Assembly: GCA_902574425.1 (NCBI GenBank)
Contig: CACGNA010000010.1
Span: 1-36,136 of the forward strand
Direction of reading: 5' to 3'
Length of the DNA: 36,136 nucleotides
DNA from: an uncultured Prochlorococcus sp.
GTDB taxonomy: Bacteria; Cyanobacteriota; Cyanobacteriia; PCC-6307; Cyanobiaceae
Part shown: positions 1 through 7,461 of the stretch, one piece after another
Layout of the letters: each line of letters begins with the position of its first letter
Numbering within the stretch: position 1 is the first letter of the stretch
The notes under the pieces: model-generated
Databases searched by the model: none
What the model saw: only the letters and a program-made list of their open reading frames with translations
What the model was told of the DNA's origin: nothing
Program-made: the position numbers and the translations under genes

Positions 1-932
1 CAAATGTAAAAGAAGAATACGAAAAAGTTTTGATTCATGAAGAGGAAAAAGTAAGAGAAGCTGGGGGTTTACATGTCATCGGCACGGAGAGACACGAATC
101 AAGAAGAGTGGATAATCAACTTAGAGGTAGATCAGGAAGACAAGGTGATCTTGGAAGCACAAGATTCTTTTTATCTTTAGAAGATAATTTATTAAGGATT
201 TTTGGAGGTGAAAGGGTAGCAAATCTAATGAATGCATTTAGGGTTGATGAAGATATGCCTATCGAGTCAGGAATGCTGACTAGGTCCTTGGAAAGTGCTC
301 AAAAGAAAGTAGAAACCTATTATTACGATATTAGAAAACAAGTTTTCGAATATGACGAGGTAATGAATAATCAAAGAAAAGCAGTTTACAGTGAAAGACT
401 AAGGGTCTTGCAAGGAAATGATTTAAAGAGGCAAGTAATAGGATACGGAGAAAGAACAATGAGTGAAATTGTAGAGGCCTATATTAATCCTGATCTTCCT
501 CCTGAAGAATGGAATATTGTTCAATTAATTTCTAAGGTCAAAGAATTTATCTATTTATTAGATGATCTAAAAGCTGATGATATCAATTTACTCTCAATAG
601 AAGAATTAAAAAACTATCTTCAAGAGCAGTTGCGAATAGCTTATGATTTAAAGGAATCACAAATAGAAAAGATTCGTTCAGGATTAATGAGAGATGCTGA
701 AAGATTTTTTATTTTGCAGCAAATTGATAATTTATGGCGAGAACATCTTCAATCTATGGATTCATTAAGGGAATCAGTTGGATTGAGAGGCTATGGGCAA
801 AAAGATCCATTAATAGAATATAAAAACGAAGGATATGATATGTTTCTGGAAATGATGACTAATATGAGACGAAATGTTATTTATTCAATGTTTATGTTTC
901 AACCTAAAACTGATACGGATGATAAAAATTAA
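1..932 (+). CDS. secA: Protein translocase ATPase SecA, C-terminal part (5' end outside window)
   Basis: SecA is the motor ATPase that drives preproteins through SecYEG; in cyanobacteria it serves the plasma and thylakoid membranes. The frame is open from base 3 at the window edge, so the gene starts upstream. The visible ~310 residues begin in the second helicase-like domain. The late helicase motif [11 protein letters not shown] is followed by [13 protein letters not shown], both hallmarks of SecA. The rest matches the helical scaffold and wing region, including a [23 protein letters not shown]-type stretch. The protein ends soon after MFMFQP without the cysteine-rich zinc-binding tail of E. 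coli SecA, which I understand is usual for cyanobacterial SecA. It converges with cysE across 8 bp. An in-frame ATG at 30 is internal, not the real start. Confidence 0.97.
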   Translation, partial: NVKEEYEKVLIHEEEKVREAGGLHVIGTERHESRRVDNQLRGRSGRQGDLGSTRFFLSLEDNLLRIFGGERVANLMNAFRVDEDMPIESGMLTRSLESAQKKVETYYYDIRKQVFEYDEVMNNQRKAVYSERLRVLQGNDLKRQVIGYGERTMSEIVEAYINPDLPPEEWNIVQLISKVKEFIYLLDDLKADDINLLSIEELKNYLQEQLRIAYDLKESQIEKIRSGLMRDAERFFILQQIDNLWREHLQSMDSLRESVGLRGYGQKDPLIEYKNEGYDMFLEMMTNMRRNVIYSMFMFQPKTDTDDKN

Positions 933-940
933 ATATAGAT

Positions 941-1678
941 TTATTCATCGCCAAGAAATTCTATAATTTCTTTATCTTTCAGATTCTGAGCACTACCTAG
1001 TTTAGAAATATCAATAGATTCTGAGTTTGCTAGACATTGTAGAGTTTTTTGTAATATCAGAATTTCATTTTCAAGTAAGTCAATTCTATCCATTAAATTT
1101 TTTATCACATTAGCTTCTGCATCGGGCAAGGCAGAGTGAGCCAATGGATTCACTTTGACACCACTTTGATGCACTACTCTGCCAGGAACTCCAACCACAG
1201 TACTGTTCCCCTCTACATTACGAACAACTACTGAACCCGCGCCAATACGTGTATTAGACCCTACTGTTATGGATCCTAGTACTTTTGCACCTGCCCCAAC
1301 TACAACGTTTTCCATTAATGTTGGGTGTCTTTTGCCATGACTTTTACCAGTACCTCCTAATGTAACGCCTTGATAAAGTAGACAATTATTTCCTATCTCA
1401 GCTGTTTCACCAATTACAACTCCCATTCCATGGTCTATGAAAACCCGTTTACCAATTTTAGCCCCGGGATGGATTTCAATGCCTGTCACTAGCCTATTAA
1501 GATGACTTAATAGGCGAGGAATTAAAGGAATTTTTAATTGCCATAATTTATGAGTAAACCTATGAATCACTATTGATTGGAAGCCTGGGTAGCAAAGAAA
1601 AATCTCTAATATACCCCTGGCAGCAGGATCTCGTTCTTTGATAATTTCTATATCTGATTTAAAAGTTCTCAGGATCAT
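941..1678 (-). CDS. cysE: Serine O-acetyltransferase
   Basis: CysE transfers acetyl from acetyl-CoA to L-serine, giving O-acetylserine, the first step of cysteine synthesis in the cytoplasm. The 245-residue protein has a helical N-terminal domain (about 1-65) and then left-handed beta-helix hexapeptide repeats (about 70-165). The family signature DHGMGVVIGETAEIG is present, and GGTGKSHGKRHPT supplies catalytic and substrate-binding residues. A helical tail of about 60 residues follows the beta helix. The tail does not end in the terminal Ile that CysE uses to dock into cysteine synthase in many bacteria; here the last residues are FLGDE. It lies only 3 bp downstream of a GntR-family regulator on the same strand, so the two are very probably cotranscribed. 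Confidence 0.95.
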   Translation of the reverse strand: MILRTFKSDIEIIKERDPAARGILEIFLCYPGFQSIVIHRFTHKLWQLKIPLIPRLLSHLNRLVTGIEIHPGAKIGKRVFIDHGMGVVIGETAEIGNNCLLYQGVTLGGTGKSHGKRHPTLMENVVVGAGAKVLGSITVGSNTRIGAGSVVVRNVEGNSTVVGVPGRVVHQSGVKVNPLAHSALPDAEANVIKNLMDRIDLLENEILILQKTLQCLANSESIDISKLGSAQNLKDKEIIEFLGDE

Positions 1679-1681
1679 GGT

Positions 1682-2668
1682 CTAATTAAAAACTCCAATT
1701 TCTTTTTTTAATTGACTTATTGTTTCTATACTCAAATAGTTTTTAGCGCATATTATCTGAGGTAATCTCATAAGCTGAGATCGATTTTTTAATAATGTGT
1801 TTTCCACAACTGACAAACTTGGTCCATCACACACTATATGGTTTGCAGCCTTTAAAAGCGATAATAATCTACTGTTGTTGTCTGAGATCGCCGTCATAAG
1901 CATTAATTCACTACCTCGCATGCTGTGTATGATAACCTCAGCTGCCCTTAATAAACCAGGACTAATGCTAACAATACCGACACAACTTCCGGTATTTAAT
2001 TCTTTGAGAATTTTCAATTCCTTTTGAAAGTCGCTTAAGTCAACTGCAATAGCTCGAACTCCATATTGTCTCGCAACTTTTTCTAGAGGTTGTAAAAAAT
2101 ATCTGCTTGTGACTATAGTCCCATTATTCGAACTACTCAGAACTTTTTCTAATTCTTCCATAGGAATAACTTCTACTGGCACATTAACTTTTGGAGAGAG
2201 CTCTTCTGCTATCAGCATAGAAGCACCTATATCCTCCCTCGGAGTACTGACTATAATTCTCGCTCCGCATTTAATACGCCAATCAATTTCATTAGTTAAT
2301 ATTTCTCTTGTTTCTTGTAAGGTGCAGCCAAGATTTATGAAGTTATCAATAGCCTTTTTTGCTTCTTGGTCTGGTGGTTGACATATTTTGTCTTTTGAGT
2401 AAATTGATTTTTTTAGTTCTCTTTTTGTAAGATTATCTCTTACATAGATACCTGATCCAGCTATCGCTTCAACAACCCCATCCACTTCAAGTTGTCTGTA
2501 AACTTTGCTAATAGTATTCCGATGAAGTCCAGTCTGCATTGCAAGTTGCCTAGTGCTTGGAAGTCTGTGTCCAGGTGGAAAATGTCTTGCTGCTATTGCA
2601 AAGCAAATTTGATTATATAGTTGTGTTGAGGCAGGGATATCACTTTCTTGTTGAATATGGAATTTCAC
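1682..2668 (-). CDS. GntR-family transcriptional regulator with uncharacterised C-terminal domain
   Basis: The N-terminal ~75 residues form a GntR winged helix: PASTQLYNQICFAIA, then GHRLPSTRQLAMQTGLHRNT, VYRQLEVDGVVEAI and GSGIYV. This resembles the YtrA/MocR type of DNA-binding domain. The remaining ~250 residues are not the PLP-aminotransferase fold of MocR proteins, which would be longer and carry a PLP lysine motif, and I do not recognise them as FadR or UbiC-like. They contain alternating beta strands and helices (RIIVSTPREDIGAS, GTIVTSRYFLQPLEK, GVRAIAVDLS), which suggests a Rossmann-like or periplasmic-binding-like ligand domain. It sits 77 bp after infC and 3 bp before cysE. A link to sulfur or amino-acid supply is suggested by position only. 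DNA-binding class is sure; ligand and targets are unknown. Confidence 0.85.
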   Translation of the reverse strand: MKFHIQQESDIPASTQLYNQICFAIAARHFPPGHRLPSTRQLAMQTGLHRNTISKVYRQLEVDGVVEAIAGSGIYVRDNLTKRELKKSIYSKDKICQPPDQEAKKAIDNFINLGCTLQETREILTNEIDWRIKCGARIIVSTPREDIGASMLIAEELSPKVNVPVEVIPMEELEKVLSSSNNGTIVTSRYFLQPLEKVARQYGVRAIAVDLSDFQKELKILKELNTGSCVGIVSISPGLLRAAEVIIHSMRGSELMLMTAISDNNSRLLSLLKAANHIVCDGPSLSVVENTLLKNRSQLMRLPQIICAKNYLSIETISQLKKEIGVFN

Positions 2669-2745
2669 TTTAAAACAGTCCTGACTAATTAATTTTTATT
2701 TATAGTGACACTTTAACATTTGGCATAGTTTTGGATAAGAATTTC

Positions 2746-3318
2746 TCAGTCTTCATCTTTTTTAATAAGTGGTGTTTTCCTAGGGCTTAAAAACATAATC
2801 ATGTTTCTCCCTTCTCGTTTTGGCTTTTGTTGTACTTCTGATTGCTCCTCTAAATCGTTAGCCATTTTCAAAAGGAGTGTTTCAGCTAAATTTGAGTGTT
2901 GAATTTCTCTACCCCTAAAAATTACAGTGCATTTTACTTTATCTCCCGATTTTAAAAATTTAGTAGCTTGACCTATTCGTACGTCATAATCATGTTTGTC
3001 AATTTTGTACCTCATTTTTACTTCTTTAACTTCTGTTTGATGAGATTTCTTTTTTGCTTCTTTTGCTTTCTTTTCTTGTTCAAATTTATATTTTCCATAG
3101 TCCATGATTCTACAAACAGGAGGATTAGCTTTTTCGCTGACCAAAACCAAATCAAGTTCTCTTTGAGAGGCTATTTCTAATGCTTTCAATCTATCTATGA
3201 CACCTAATTGTTTTCCATCTGAATCAACAACTCTTAATTGAGGGTATTTTATTCTTTCATTAATATTTGGGAGCTCTCTAATAGGAGCGCGGCGGTCAAA
3301 GCGTGGGCGTGGTGGCAT
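2746..3318 (-). CDS. infC: Translation initiation factor IF-3
   Basis: IF-3 binds the 30S subunit, prevents premature 50S joining and checks start-codon and initiator-tRNA pairing. The 190-residue product has the N-domain ([36 protein letters not shown]), a lysine-rich linker helix (about 78-95) and the C-domain ([36 protein letters not shown]). An N-terminal extension [20 protein letters not shown] precedes the usual start and is typical of marine cyanobacterial IF-3. The start is an ATG; I did not test for the AUU start used for autoregulation in E. coli, and it is not needed here. It follows miaA by 56 bp on the same strand. Confidence 0.97.
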   Translation of the reverse strand: MPPRPRFDRRAPIRELPNINERIKYPQLRVVDSDGKQLGVIDRLKALEIASQRELDLVLVSEKANPPVCRIMDYGKYKFEQEKKAKEAKKKSHQTEVKEVKMRYKIDKHDYDVRIGQATKFLKSGDKVKCTVIFRGREIQHSNLAETLLLKMANDLEEQSEVQQKPKREGRNMIMFLSPRKTPLIKKDED

Positions 3319-3374
3319 TCAGTTTAGTAAATAAAAATTGATTTGATGATGAACAAAATCTATTATTTTTAAAT

Positions 3375-4274
3375 TTAGCCTAAAAAAGACTCTATTTTGA
3401 TTATTGCATCTTTTAGAAGGTTTTTGTTATTAAGCCAAGTTGGATTATTTTTATTACGAAACCATGTTTTTTGTCTTTTAGCAAATTGGATCGTTTTTGT
3501 AGTAGTTATTTCTATCGCTTTATCAATCGTTAACTGGTTATTTAAGACATCCATGGCTTGACGGTATCCAATGGTTTTTAATATTTGCAAATCAGATCCA
3601 TATTGTGAAATAAGGTGTTTCGTCTCTTCCAAAATGCCAGATAAATACATATTTTTTGTTCTTTGCAAAATTCTTTCTTTTAAGTTATCTCTATCTAATC
3701 CGAGTTCGAGTATTCTCCATTCAGGAGGTTTCTGAACTTTTTGAGTTGACAAAGGTTTTCCTGTTACGTAAAAGACTTCTAAAGCTCTTATTGTTCTAAT
3801 GTGATCAGCAAAATTGATTTTTTTTGTTGAGATTGGATCACAATTTTTTAAAAGTTCCCAACGTTCTTTATGTTCAAGTTTTTCTAATTGTTCTCTCAAA
3901 TTATTTTGCGGAGGGACATCTGGGACAAAAAAACCTTTTGTTATTGAGTTCATATATAAACCACTCCCTCCAACAAGAAAAGGTAAATAATTTCTTTTAA
4001 TTTCTTTTTTTATTGATTTTTGAGCAATTTCTTGAAATTGTTTTACATTAATTGGATTAATAGGCTCTTCAATATCTATTAAAAAATGCTTTATTTTTTT
4101 TTGTTGATTCTCAGATGGTTTGGCTGTTCCAATATCCATAGACTTATAAATTTGTCTTGAATCTATATTATGTATTCGAGTTTTGAAATATTCTGCAATT
4201 TCAATAGCTAATTCTGTTTTGCCACTAGCTGTGGGTCCAAGTAAAACTATTACATAAGGTGGATAAGAAAACAT
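3375..4274 (-). CDS. miaA: tRNA dimethylallyltransferase
   Basis: MiaA adds a dimethylallyl group from DMAPP to N6 of A37 in tRNAs that read UNN codons. The 299-residue protein starts with the P-loop [15 protein letters not shown] (about 13-27). [16 protein letters not shown] follows, the conserved substrate and catalytic segment. [16 protein letters not shown] and [20 protein letters not shown] match the family core. The end contains a [11 protein letters not shown] stretch and [11 protein letters not shown], the tRNA-contacting region. It is the first gene of the minus-strand run miaA-infC-GntR-cysE and is divergent from gyrB across 150 bp. Confidence 0.97.
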   Translation of the reverse strand: MFSYPPYVIVLLGPTASGKTELAIEIAEYFKTRIHNIDSRQIYKSMDIGTAKPSENQQKKIKHFLIDIEEPINPINVKQFQEIAQKSIKKEIKRNYLPFLVGGSGLYMNSITKGFFVPDVPPQNNLREQLEKLEHKERWELLKNCDPISTKKINFADHIRTIRALEVFYVTGKPLSTQKVQKPPEWRILELGLDRDNLKERILQRTKNMYLSGILEETKHLISQYGSDLQILKTIGYRQAMDVLNNQLTIDKAIEITTTKTIQFAKRQKTWFRNKNNPTWLNNKNLLKDAIIKIESFLG

Positions 4275-4304
4275 TTAAATTTCTGAAGAAAAATCTATTA
4301 GCTA

Positions 4305-4310
4305 TATAAT
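4305..4310 (+). promoter_or_regulatory. Candidate -10 box (TATAAT) upstream of gyrB
   Basis: A perfect TATAAT lies in the 150 bp divergent spacer between miaA and gyrB, pointing toward gyrB. No good -35 hexamer is visible at 16-18 bp spacing. If used, the transcript would begin near 4317 and give gyrB a leader of about 108 nt. AT-rich DNA produces such boxes by chance, so this is tentative. Confidence 0.4.
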
Positions 4311-4383
4311 TAAAGTGATTAAATTTTTCATAGACTTCGAGCCTTTCTCTTATTGTGGTGGTAAGTTTAATCAAAGACCTTTT

Positions 4384-4417
4384 AAACATAACATTTTAAA
4401 AGTTTAATGTTTTTTTT
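4384..4417 (+). terminator. Weak AT-rich hairpin with T tract just upstream of gyrB
   Basis: AAACAT plus AAC (4384-4392) can pair with GTT and ATGTTT (4402-4404, 4407-4412), with a two-base bulge. A run of T follows to 4417, ending 7 bases before the gyrB ATG. It has the form of an intrinsic terminator or attenuator in the gyrB leader, but the stem is almost all A-T and could be chance. Confidence 0.25.
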
Positions 4418-4424
4418 ATATTAA

Positions 4425-6392
4425 ATGAGTGAGGACAAAAGATCTAATAAAATCTCAAATGACTATGGTGCGGAACAGATTCAGGTTTTAGAAGGCTTAG
4501 AGCCTGTTCGTAAACGCCCAGGGATGTATATAGGTACGACAGGCCCTAGAGGTTTGCATCATCTAGTATATGAGGTCGTTGATAACTCAGTTGATGAAGC
4601 ACTCGCAGGACATTGTGATCATATTGAAATTGTTCTTCGCGCAGATGGATCAGCTTTAATTTCTGATAATGGACGAGGTATTCCAACAGATATTCATCCA
4701 AGGACTGGGAAAAGTGCTTTAGAAACTGTACTTACTGTTCTTCACGCAGGAGGGAAATTTGGAAGTGGCGGCTATAAAGTTTCAGGTGGGTTGCATGGAG
4801 TAGGAATATCTGTGGTGAATGCTTTAAGCGAATGGGTTAATGTTACTGTTTATAGGGATAGCAGTGAATTTAATCAAAGATTCGAAAAAGGTATATCAAA
4901 GGGTGAATTACAAACTAAAAAGCAGTCTGTGAAACCTTTTAAAAAAGGTACCACTATATGTTTTAAGCCCGACAAAACGATTTTTTCTGGAGGTATCGAA
5001 TTTGAATATGCTCTTCTTTCATCTAGATTAAGGGAACTTGCTTATCTTAATGGTGGTGTAAAAATTGTTTTTAGAGATGAAAGAAATCAATTATCAGATG
5101 GTTCTTTTAGAGAAGAAATTTACTTATATGAGGGAGGTATCAAAGAATATGTTCAATACATGAATGCAGAAAAGGATTCAATTCATCCTGAGATAATTTA
5201 TGTTGACTCCCAGAAAGAAAACGTTTATGTAGAGGCAGCTTTGCAATGGTGTTCAGATGTGTATTCAGATAATATTTTAGGATTTGCTAATAATATTAGA
5301 ACTATCGATGGAGGCACTCATATTGAAGGATTAAAAACAGTATTGACAAGAACTTTCAATAATCTTGCTAAAAAGAGAGGCAAAAGAAAAGATATTGAAA
5401 AAAATTTAGCTGGCGAAAATATTAGAGAGGGCTTGACGGTAGTTTTATCGGTGAAAGTCCCAGATCCCGAATTTGAAGGACAAACAAAAACAAAATTAGG
5501 TAATACTGAAGTAAGAGGAATTGTGGATTCTCTGATTGGGGAGGCACTGACAAAATACATGGAATTTAATCCTGGAATTTTGGACTTGATTCTTGAAAAA
5601 GCAATTCAATCATTTAATGCGGCAGAAGCTGCAAGAAGGGCTAGAGAATTAGTTAGAAGAAAAAGTGTGCTTGAAAGTTCGACTCTGCCAGGTAAATTAG
5701 CAGATTGTAGTTCTAGAGATCCTTCTGAAACTGAAATTTATATCGTTGAGGGGGATTCTGCTGGAGGTTCCGCTAAACAAGGAAGAGATAGAAAGTTTCA
5801 GGCTATTTTACCTCTCAGGGGTAAAATTCTTAACATCGAAAAAACTGACGATAGTAAAATATATAAAAATACAGAAATTCAGTCATTAATAACAGCTCTA
5901 GGATTAGGAATAAAAGGAGAGGAGTTTGACGTGAGCTCTTTGAGATATCACAGGGTTGTAATTATGACGGATGCTGATGTTGACGGTGCACATATAAGAA
6001 CTTTATTATTGACATTTTTTTATAGATATCAAAGAGAACTGGTCGAGAAAGGTTATATATATATTGCATGTCCTCCTCTTTATAAAGTTGAAAGAGGTAA
6101 GAATCATAAATACTGTTATAACGAGAATCAATTAAAAGATACAATTACAGGTTTTGGAGAAAATGCAAATTACAATATCCAAAGATTTAAGGGATTAGGT
6201 GAGATGATGCCAAAACAATTGTGGGATACAACTATGAATCCTCAAACTAGGATGATGAAAAAGGTTGAGATTGAAGATGCACTTGAAGCCGACAGAATAT
6301 TCAATATACTAATGGGAGATAAAGTTGCACCAAGAAGAGAATTTATTGAAACTCATAGTGGCAACTTAGATATGGCAACTTTAGATATATGA
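4425..6392 (+). CDS. gyrB: DNA gyrase subunit B
   Basis: GyrB is the ATPase subunit of gyrase, which introduces negative supercoils. In order, the 655 residues show: the GHKL ATPase domain (YEVVDNSVDEALAG with catalytic Glu, SDNGRGIPTDIHP, GGLHGVGISVVNALS); the transducer domain with QTKTKLGN (about 355); the TOPRIM domain (EIYIVEGDSAGG, then DADVDGAHIRTLLLTFFYR with metal-binding Asp residues); and the C-terminal QRFKGLGEM segment. Length is normal for GyrB without the E. coli insertion of about 165 residues in the TOPRIM region. The start ATG follows a T-rich leader with no Shine-Dalgarno sequence. The stop overlaps the next gene's start as ATGA, which implies coupled translation. Confidence 0.98.
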   Translation: MSEDKRSNKISNDYGAEQIQVLEGLEPVRKRPGMYIGTTGPRGLHHLVYEVVDNSVDEALAGHCDHIEIVLRADGSALISDNGRGIPTDIHPRTGKSALETVLTVLHAGGKFGSGGYKVSGGLHGVGISVVNALSEWVNVTVYRDSSEFNQRFEKGISKGELQTKKQSVKPFKKGTTICFKPDKTIFSGGIEFEYALLSSRLRELAYLNGGVKIVFRDERNQLSDGSFREEIYLYEGGIKEYVQYMNAEKDSIHPEIIYVDSQKENVYVEAALQWCSDVYSDNILGFANNIRTIDGGTHIEGLKTVLTRTFNNLAKKRGKRKDIEKNLAGENIREGLTVVLSVKVPDPEFEGQTKTKLGNTEVRGIVDSLIGEALTKYMEFNPGILDLILEKAIQSFNAAEAARRARELVRRKSVLESSTLPGKLADCSSRDPSETEIYIVEGDSAGGSAKQGRDRKFQAILPLRGKILNIEKTDDSKIYKNTEIQSLITALGLGIKGEEFDVSSLRYHRVVIMTDADVDGAHIRTLLLTFFYRYQRELVEKGYIYIACPPLYKVERGKNHKYCYNENQLKDTITGFGENANYNIQRFKGLGEMMPKQLWDTTMNPQTRMMKKVEIEDALEADRIFNILMGDKVAPRREFIETHSGNLDMATLDI

Positions 6393-6718
6393 TTAAAACT
6401 TTTCTCAAGAATTTTTGCTTAATTACTTTTGCATTAATTGCTCCAATTACATTACCTGCTGGTGGAATCCAAAAAAGTTTAAATCAAAATAAGTTTCCTA
6501 GTAATACCAAGGAAATTATATTGAGTTCCAATACTTATCTTTATTCTTTTCCTGAAATTCATGCTAAAGAATTATTAGTTCTTGAAGTAGGTACAACTTT
6601 ATCAGTTTTACGTAATTGGCAAGTCAGCGAAAGTGAAATTTGGATAAGGGTTGAATTAGCTTCTAATAAATTTTTAGACTATCCAAATAAAATTACAAAA
6701 GGCTGGATAAGAATGTAA
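6389..6718 (+). CDS. Small exported protein, SH3-like
   Basis: This 109-residue protein begins with a clear signal peptide or anchor: positive MIKTFLKN, then a hydrophobic FCLITFALIAPITLPAGG stretch, with possible cleavage near residue 25. The mature part (about 42-109) resembles a bacterial SH3-type (SH3b) fold: NTYLYSFPE, VLEVGTTLSVLRNWQ, then EIWIRVEL and a terminal GWIRM. This would place it outside the plasma membrane, perhaps binding cell wall or acting as a scaffold, but no enzyme domain is present. The ATG overlaps the gyrB stop by 4 bases, so it is coexpressed with gyrB. I do not recognise a named family; the SH3 assignment is inference from the pattern of W/G and beta strands. Confidence 0.75.
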   Translation: MIKTFLKNFCLITFALIAPITLPAGGIQKSLNQNKFPSNTKEIILSSNTYLYSFPEIHAKELLVLEVGTTLSVLRNWQVSESEIWIRVELASNKFLDYPNKITKGWIRM

Positions 6719-6721
6719 ATT

Positions 6722-7087
6722 TTGGATTTTAGTTCAATAGGTATTATTTTACTTGGTAGTACTTTTGGATTAATACTGAGAATATCCATACAAAATAATT
6801 TCAAAAAAAGAATAGGTTTTGGTATTCAAAATACTTCAATAGTGAATTTTATAGCTTCATTTTTTTTAGGAATTTTAGTAGCAGTAAATTTTATTAATAA
6901 CGATATATTATTTTTATTTTATACCGGTTTTTTAGGATGTTTTAGTACATTTTCCTCTTTTATATATCAACTATTTATTCTTTTGAAGAAGAGGAAATTC
7001 CTCATATTGTTTTTTCATTATATTGAAGTAATATTTTTTTCTTTCTTTTTCTTTTATTTAGGATACTTTATTATTCAATTTTTTTAA
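6722..7087 (+). CDS. crcB: Fluoride channel subunit CrcB/Fluc, first copy
   Basis: CrcB (Fluc) proteins form dimeric fluoride-selective channels that let toxic F- leave the cell. This 121-residue, four-helix membrane protein carries all core family marks: GSTFGLILR in helix 1, VNFIASFFLG with the pore Asn at residue 42 in helix 2, and CFSTFSSF with the phenylalanine box (Phe77, Phe80) in helix 3. The best start is the TTG at 6722, 3 bp after the preceding stop; no ATG fits before the first helix. A second, shorter crcB follows after 1 bp, so the two probably form a heterodimer, as in other bacteria with tandem copies. I see no fluoride riboswitch upstream. Confidence 0.9.
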   Translation: MDFSSIGIILLGSTFGLILRISIQNNFKKRIGFGIQNTSIVNFIASFFLGILVAVNFINNDILFLFYTGFLGCFSTFSSFIYQLFILLKKRKFLILFFHYIEVIFFSFFFFYLGYFIIQFF

Positions 7088-7088
7088 A

Positions 7089-7418
7089 ATGAAAATAAAA
7101 AGTTTTGTTTATATTCTTTTAGCTTGTTATGTAGGTACTTTTTTAAGATTATCTATAGATAATAACTTTATTATTTCAATACTTGGATCTTTTTTTGTTG
7201 GTTTTATTATCAGTAAAAAATTAAGTTATTCAAGTGAAAAAATTTTATTAAGTGGTTTTTTTTCTTGCTTTACATCCTTTAGCGGATTTATATATTTTTT
7301 GTACAAAATTTTGAATGAAGGAGATTGGATGAAATTTATAATGTTTCTTAATTTAATCATTATCGTAAATTTATTCACAATGTATTTTGGGTTCTGGATA
7401 AGTAGAAAAATTACTTAA
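7089..7418 (+). CDS. crcB: Fluoride channel subunit CrcB/Fluc, second, shorter copy
   Basis: This 109-residue four-helix protein is the partner of the crcB just before it (1 bp gap). Helix 1 has CYVGTFLRLSIDNN, helix 2 ILGSFFVGF, and helix 3 FSCFTSFSGFIYFLY with the Phe box (Phe64, Phe67). Two differences stand out. The loop between helices 1 and 2 is about 12 residues shorter than in the first copy. The helix-2 position that is Asn in nearly all Fluc proteins and in copy one (Asn42) is Ser30 here. Paired Flucs are known to adopt opposite fixed topologies; which copy is which cannot be settled by eye. It ends 43 bp before mgtE. Confidence 0.85.
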   Translation: MKIKSFVYILLACYVGTFLRLSIDNNFIISILGSFFVGFIISKKLSYSSEKILLSGFFSCFTSFSGFIYFLYKILNEGDWMKFIMFLNLIIIVNLFTMYFGFWISRKIT

Positions 7419-7424
7419 ATTTCA

Positions 7425-7430
7425 TATAAT
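7425..7430 (+). promoter_or_regulatory. Candidate -10 box (TATAAT) for mgtE
   Basis: A perfect TATAAT lies in the 43 bp gap between the second crcB and mgtE, 31 bases upstream of the mgtE ATG. A start site near 7437 would give a 5' leader of about 25 nt. No consensus -35 is seen. It suggests that mgtE has its own promoter in addition to any read-through from crcB. Confidence 0.45.
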
Positions 7431-7461
7431 GATGTTGTTACTTTGAAAAGGGATTATATCA

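Noticed and set aside
2109-2381. Plus-strand open frames inside the GntR gene
   Set aside because: Antisense shadows of a gene with a recognisable winged helix; composition is Ser/Ile-rich with no motif.
6645-6721. Fluoride riboswitch upstream of crcB
   Set aside because: There are only 3 bases between the genes, and the preceding coding sequence has no crcB-motif aptamer pattern that I can see.
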